From: CAYNNP01 sp964398215
Lineage (GTDB): Bacteria; Planctomycetota; Planctomycetia; Pirellulales; Pirellulaceae
Length of the DNA stretch: 12,660 nt
Assembly (NCBI GenBank): GCA_964398215.1
Contig: CAYNNP010000196.1
Span: 1-12,660, forward strand
Reading direction: 5' to 3'
The translations under genes and the position numbers were made by a program. The notes under the pieces were generated by a model. The model did no database searches. It was not told the origin of the DNA and saw only the letters and a program-made list of their open reading frames with translations. Shown piece by piece: positions 9,889-12,660 of the stretch (its first letter is position 1; every line of letters begins with the position of its first letter).

Positions 9889-11067
9889 CTAGGTCAGCAC
9901 GGACCACAGCACGCCGGCCGCGATCGCCGAACCGATCACGCCAGCAACGTTCGGTGCCATCGCGTGCATCAGCAAAAAGTTCTGTGGGTCTTCCTTTTGG
10001 CCGACCATCTGGACGACGCGAGCGGAATCTGGAACAGCAGATACGCCAGCAGCGCCAACAAGTGGATTGATCTTTTCTTTCAGAAACAAGTTCATGAATT
10101 TGGCGAACAGCACGCCGCCAGCAGTCGCGACAGCGAACGACAACGCCCCCAAACCAAAAATGCCCAAGCTCTGACGTGTCAAAAAATGGTCCGCTTGTGT
10201 GCTGGCACCAACGCTGAAGCCCAGCAAAATAGTGACAATGTCGATGAAGGCTGTTCGGGCAGTGTTCGCCAATCGCTCTGTCACCAAACTTTCTTTCAGT
10301 AGGTTGCCGAAAAACAGCATTCCCAGCAACACGATGGCTCCCGGAGCGATCAACGCACAGATCAAAAACGCAACGATCGGAAAGATCATCTTTTCACGTT
10401 TGGAAACCTTGCGAGGTGGCTTCATACGAATCAAACGCTCGTCGCGCGTGGTCAGCAATTTCATGATCGGTGGCTGGATCACCGGCACCAATGCCATGTA
10501 CGAATACGCGGCGATTGCGATTGCGCCCAAAAGTTCAGGTGCTAGCTTCGATGATAAAAAGATCGCGGTAGGCCCGTCCGCACCACCGATGATCCCGATC
10601 GCGCCGGCTTCTTGTTGTGTAAAGTCCAGCGCCAACGCTCCCAGGAACGTGGCGAACACGCCAATCTGTGCCGCCGCGCCCAGCAAGATCAGCTTCGGGT
10701 TCGACAACATCGTTGAAAAATCGGTCATCGCGCCAATGCCCAGAAAAATCAGCGGCGGATACAAGCCGTAACCAACACCCATGTACAGATAACTCAGCAC
10801 ACTCCCCGGCTTGTACTCGATACCATCGGCCGTATTGATCCATTGGTGAACGTCGTAAACGCTGAGCGACATGCCTTCGATGACGGGAATGTTGCCAACG
10901 ATGGCACCCATCCCAATCGGAACCAACAGCAAGGGTTCGTAGTCTTTGGTGATCGCTAAAGTGATGAACACAATCCCAACCAGGATCATGATCGTGTTCT
11001 CAGGCGTGATGGCCCAAAAACCCGTCGTTTCCAGGAACTTATTGAGGAATTCAAACAAAGTGCTCAT
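9889..11067 (-). CDS. oadB: Na+-translocating decarboxylase beta subunit
   Basis: A 392-residue polytopic inner-membrane protein that decarboxylates the carboxybiotin carried by OadA and couples this to Na+ export. The hallmark GGADGPTAIFLSSKLAP has D164, matching the essential Asp203 of Klebsiella OadB. Y190, N334 (NPLVG) and S343 (AGVSAVP) keep the same relative spacing as the Klebsiella Na+/H+ residues Tyr229, Asn373 and Ser382. The C-terminus ends in APNVAGVIGSAIAAGV, also typical. It is about 40 residues shorter than Klebsiella OadB and nearer in length to the beta subunits of methylmalonyl-CoA decarboxylases, so length does not settle the substrate. The ATG at 11067 has only a weak GAAG-like site upstream. 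The gene lies 40 bases after oadG and 43 before oadA, consistent with one operon. Confidence 0.93.
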   Translation of the reverse strand: MSTLFEFLNKFLETTGFWAITPENTIMILVGIVFITLAITKDYEPLLLVPIGMGAIVGNIPVIEGMSLSVYDVHQWINTADGIEYKPGSVLSYLYMGVGYGLYPPLIFLGIGAMTDFSTMLSNPKLILLGAAAQIGVFATFLGALALDFTQQEAGAIGIIGGADGPTAIFLSSKLAPELLGAIAIAAYSYMALVPVIQPPIMKLLTTRDERLIRMKPPRKVSKREKMIFPIVAFLICALIAPGAIVLLGMLFFGNLLKESLVTERLANTARTAFIDIVTILLGFSVGASTQADHFLTRQSLGIFGLGALSFAVATAGGVLFAKFMNLFLKEKINPLVGAAGVSAVPDSARVVQMVGQKEDPQNFLLMHAMAPNVAGVIGSAIAAGVLWSVLT

Positions 11068-11107
11068 CTGGATTCTTCAGCTCTCCACTGGGCGTTGCAA
11101 GTTAGGA

Positions 11108-11413
11108 TCAAGAATCTGAATTGGTGCTGGAGGCTTGCCGCATGTGCAGCACGTACCCGATCGCCGCAAGCACCGCGTCATCATCAGGCACCAAACTTTC
11201 GGGATGCCCGCTTTCGTTACTGGAACTGCCGTGATGACCTTCCGACTCGGGCCAAACCGTTTCAAGCAACGCTAGGATTTTTGGCAAACACGCGATGAAG
11301 ATGAAAATCATCACCAACGCCAAAGACACAATCATCATGCCAGAGACGGCAATTGCGATTCCTTCCGAGTCGAGCTCGGCGATGGGTAGCGTTGCGGATA
11401 AACCAAGGCTCAT
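11108..11413 (-). CDS. oadG: Oxaloacetate decarboxylase gamma subunit-like protein
   Basis: A 101-residue small membrane protein with one hydrophobic segment (about 19-43; AVSGMMIVSLALVMIFIFIA), then a Ser/His/Glu/Pro-rich cytoplasmic stretch and a C-terminal DDAVLAAIGYVLHMRQ helix. This is the layout of OadG, which anchors the alpha subunit to the beta subunit and helps assemble the pump. Sequence conservation in this family is poor, so the call rests on size, topology and being the first gene of an oadG-oadB-oadA cluster on the minus strand. The ATG at 11413 lacks a Shine-Dalgarno site. In Klebsiella OadG the C-terminus binds Zn2+; no comparable His/Cys cluster is evident here apart from HH at about residues 60-61. 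Confidence 0.78.
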   Translation of the reverse strand: MSLGLSATLPIAELDSEGIAIAVSGMMIVSLALVMIFIFIACLPKILALLETVWPESEGHHGSSSNESGHPESLVPDDDAVLAAIGYVLHMRQASSTNSDS

Positions 11414-11469
11414 GAATGATATGAAAAGCTTGTGCGGAAAAGTTGTCCATCAACAATCGGCAAACCCGA

Positions 11470-11508
11470 ACTTGTCGGATCCACAGTCGCACAGGATATC
11501 CGACAAGT
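11470..11508. repeat. 11-bp perfect inverted repeat between PEP-CTERM gene and oadG
   Basis: acttgtcggat (11470-11480) and atccgacaagt (11498-11508) are exact reverse complements with a 17-nt loop. It lies 53-91 bases past the PEP-CTERM stop and 57 bases before the oadG ATG. It could end the PEP-CTERM transcript (no T tract follows on the minus strand) or be an operator or leader hairpin for the oad operon. On the plus strand a short T run follows at 11515-11518, but no plus-strand gene lies upstream. Confidence 0.6.
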
Positions 11509-11560
11509 ACTATCTTTTACATCCCAGCAGATCAAAAATAGCAGACATCAGCCGTTTGAA

Positions 11561-12259
11561 TCACGCGACTTTCTTGCGGCGGTATCCCCAAAAAACACCC
11601 CCCAATGCCGCCAGAAATAGATAGGTGGAAGGTTCTGGTACAGCGGAAACTCCTCTGACCTGGATGCCTAGCGATGGATCCGGGTCCGTTGTGAACCGCT
11701 CGACGTCAAAAGTTCCACCCGTCGACGATGCATCAAAGCCGTGAAGTTCAAACCGAGCCGACACAACGTTGTCAAAATTTGTCAAATCGATCGTATGAGT
11801 TTCGTCAGTCGGGTCGACCGCACCATCGGTAAAAATCGTTTGTGCAGCACCTCCATTGATCGACAGCAAAATGGCAATTTGCTCCGGCCCTGCGCCAGAT
11901 CGATCGTACTGGATCGTTAGGTCTTCCAAGTCATACACACCGCCGCCCGAATTCCAGCCCCAGCTCAGAAAATCGCCGAGCGAAGTATCCAGCGTCGATG
12001 CTGTTGACCAGCCAGATGAATTGAGCGTGATTCCTTGGTTGGCGACCAGGCCAGGTCCGCGCGCGAACTGCAGCGGTGCAACATCAGCAACATTTTGGGC
12101 CGCATCCAAATCCGGTGATGGCGCACCAGTAGCCCCATTCGGATTGGTCGTATCGTAACCAATGATCGATACAATGCTCGCAGAAGCAAATGCTGGCGTG
12201 ACAAGCGAGCACACGAGAGCAATTGTAATGGCGCGAAGCCGTTTAGATTGTTTGTTCAA
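11561..12259 (-). CDS. PEP-CTERM sorting-domain exported protein
   Basis: A 232-residue secreted protein. A Sec signal peptide covers about residues 1-25 or 1-27 (basic KRLR, hydrophobic core ITIALVCSLV, cleavage after AFA or ASA). The C-terminus is a clear PEP-CTERM tripartite signal: VPEPS (207-211), a hydrophobic helix YLFLAALGGVFWG, and basic YRRKK. Such proteins are processed by an exosortase and delivered to the cell surface or extracellular matrix. The 170-residue middle is Asp/Ser/Thr/Gly-rich, predicted mostly beta, and I do not recognise a catalytic domain. The start is TTG at 12259; no ATG exists in frame and the signal peptide requires this start. A weak GGAA lies eight bases upstream. 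It is on the same strand as the oad operon but 147 bp away, with a hairpin between, so it is probably a separate unit. Confidence 0.88.
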   Translation of the reverse strand: MNKQSKRLRAITIALVCSLVTPAFASASIVSIIGYDTTNPNGATGAPSPDLDAAQNVADVAPLQFARGPGLVANQGITLNSSGWSTASTLDTSLGDFLSWGWNSGGGVYDLEDLTIQYDRSGAGPEQIAILLSINGGAAQTIFTDGAVDPTDETHTIDLTNFDNVVSARFELHGFDASSTGGTFDVERFTTDPDPSLGIQVRGVSAVPEPSTYLFLAALGGVFWGYRRKKVA

Positions 12260-12335
12260 AGCAGAGATTCCAGTTGTGTGTGGTCAACAACATTACTTTC
12301 TCGGACAGTGTAATGCAACGGACCGTGCTGGGTCA

Positions 12336-12416
12336 TTTTGGTAACCCGAAGCGTCAGCGAGGGACCGAGTTTAGATTGTTAAGATTGTTAAGGTTGATTG
12401 TCCCTCACTCACGCGT
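12336..12416. repeat. Palindromic dispersed repeat (right copy, inverted)
   Basis: Positions 12340-12365 match the reverse complement of 27-52 at the left end with one mismatch. The second arm (12400-12415, gtccctcactcacgcg) is degenerate and shortened compared with that copy. The region between the arms has grown by a 9-bp tandem expansion. Forward translation gives GNPKRQRGTEF, a peptide I associate with repeat-derived spurious proteins of Rhodopirellula. Confidence 0.8.
12373..12399. repeat. 9-bp tandem repeat, three units
   Basis: agattgtta (12373-12381), agattgtta (12382-12390) and aggttgatt (12391-12399) sit in the centre of the palindromic repeat. The corresponding centre of the left copy holds only one such unit (agattgatt on the reverse strand, positions 10-18). 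The unit has therefore been duplicated here, or lost there. Confidence 0.75.
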
Positions 12417-12489
12417 TTTTGAAGTTGCGATTTTTTCATGTGGCGTTTGGTTGTAGGCCGGACCGAGGAGGTGCTCGCGATCAGAGTCC

Positions 12490-12655
12490 GCAGCCACGAA
12501 GTGGCGACATGATGTAGCCATGGGCGCGAGCCCATGGAACCGAAATCGCCACGACGACGTTAGTCCCGAAGGGACGACAGCAGACCCAACGCAACCAATT
12601 CATGTCACCCCTTCGGGGCTACGCGTTCGTTTCGATCTCTCAAACCACGGGTTTG
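12490..12655. repeat. Cluster of five short tight-loop hairpins
   Basis: Five perfect small stems follow in 163 bp: gccac-gaa-gtggc (12493-12505), ccatgggc-gcga-gcccatgg (12518-12537), gtccc-gaa-gggac (12563-12575), cccc-ttc-gggg (12608-12618) and caaacc-acg-ggtttg (12641-12655). Loops are three or four bases, and three of them contain the GA-rich sequences gaa, gcga and gaa. The pattern resembles the composite palindromic intergenic elements of planctomycetes; this is an inference, because no second copy is present here. The element may continue past the window end. Confidence 0.65.
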
Positions 12656-12660
12656 CACCC

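Larger units (their letters stand above)
12260..12660. other. 401-bp terminal intergenic region made mostly of repeats
   Basis: No credible gene is present. It begins with the leader of the PEP-CTERM gene, including a small inverted repeat cattac/gtaatg (12291-12296 with 12310-12315). The palindromic repeat at 12336-12416 and the hairpin cluster at 12490-12655 follow. Frames that appear open here cross the repeats and match no family. Confidence 0.65.

Noticed and set aside
12274..12456. A 60-codon plus-strand open frame containing GNPKRQRGTEF
   Set aside because: It is translation of the palindromic dispersed repeat, in divergent orientation to the PEP-CTERM gene, with no family or ribosome binding site.
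12490..12655. CRISPR array
   Set aside because: The hairpins differ in sequence and spacing. There are no identical direct repeats with uniform spacers, and no cas gene is visible.

Overview
The window looks like chromosomal DNA from a planctomycete, probably a Rhodopirellula-like member of the Pirellulaceae. This is an inference from four things: a PEP-CTERM exosortase-substrate protein; frequent GTG/TTG starts with weak or absent Shine-Dalgarno sites; an Na+-pump decarboxylase operon of the oadG-oadB-oadA type; and intergenic gaps filled with palindromic dispersed repeats. One repeat reads GNPKRQRGTEF when translated, a peptide I recognise from spurious hypothetical proteins of that group.

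Layout. Positions 1-55 hold a truncated palindromic repeat. A sigma-54-dependent response regulator lies on the minus strand (112-1599). The 326-bp gap after it carries a plus-strand series of four hairpins ending in an intrinsic terminator (about 1695-1861), read here as a candidate structured small RNA. The carbamoyl-phosphate synthase large subunit gene carB follows on the minus strand (1926-5177). A 588-bp gap contains a 17-bp perfect inverted repeat. A RecQ-type helicase gene is on the plus strand (5766-7703) and converges, across another inverted-repeat element (7713-7805), on a minus-strand operon. In transcription order that operon is oadG (11413-11108), oadB (11067-9889), oadA (9845-8031) and a small CPXCG zinc-ribbon-like gene (8022-7813). 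Upstream of it, on the same strand, is a TTG-initiated PEP-CTERM protein gene (12259-11561). The last 400 bp hold a second copy of the left-end palindrome in opposite orientation, with an internal 9-bp tandem expansion, and then a run of five short tight-loop hairpins.

How the genes work together. The only clear functional unit is the oad cluster. OadA is a biotin-carrying carboxyltransferase, OadB the Na+-translocating membrane decarboxylase, and OadG the small anchor. Together they would decarboxylate a beta-keto acid or related acyl-CoA and export Na+. The OadA carboxyltransferase motif is divergent (RDGFQS where the family has RDAHQS), so the substrate is uncertain. carB (arginine/pyrimidine synthesis), recQ (DNA repair) and the response regulator look like unlinked single genes. 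carA and a sensor kinase are not present.

The observations most worth following up are the candidate RNA at 1695-1861, the divergent OadA, the RecQ with its wing-like region placed before the zinc motif and no room for HRDC, and the several distinct palindromic repeat families in separate intergenic gaps.
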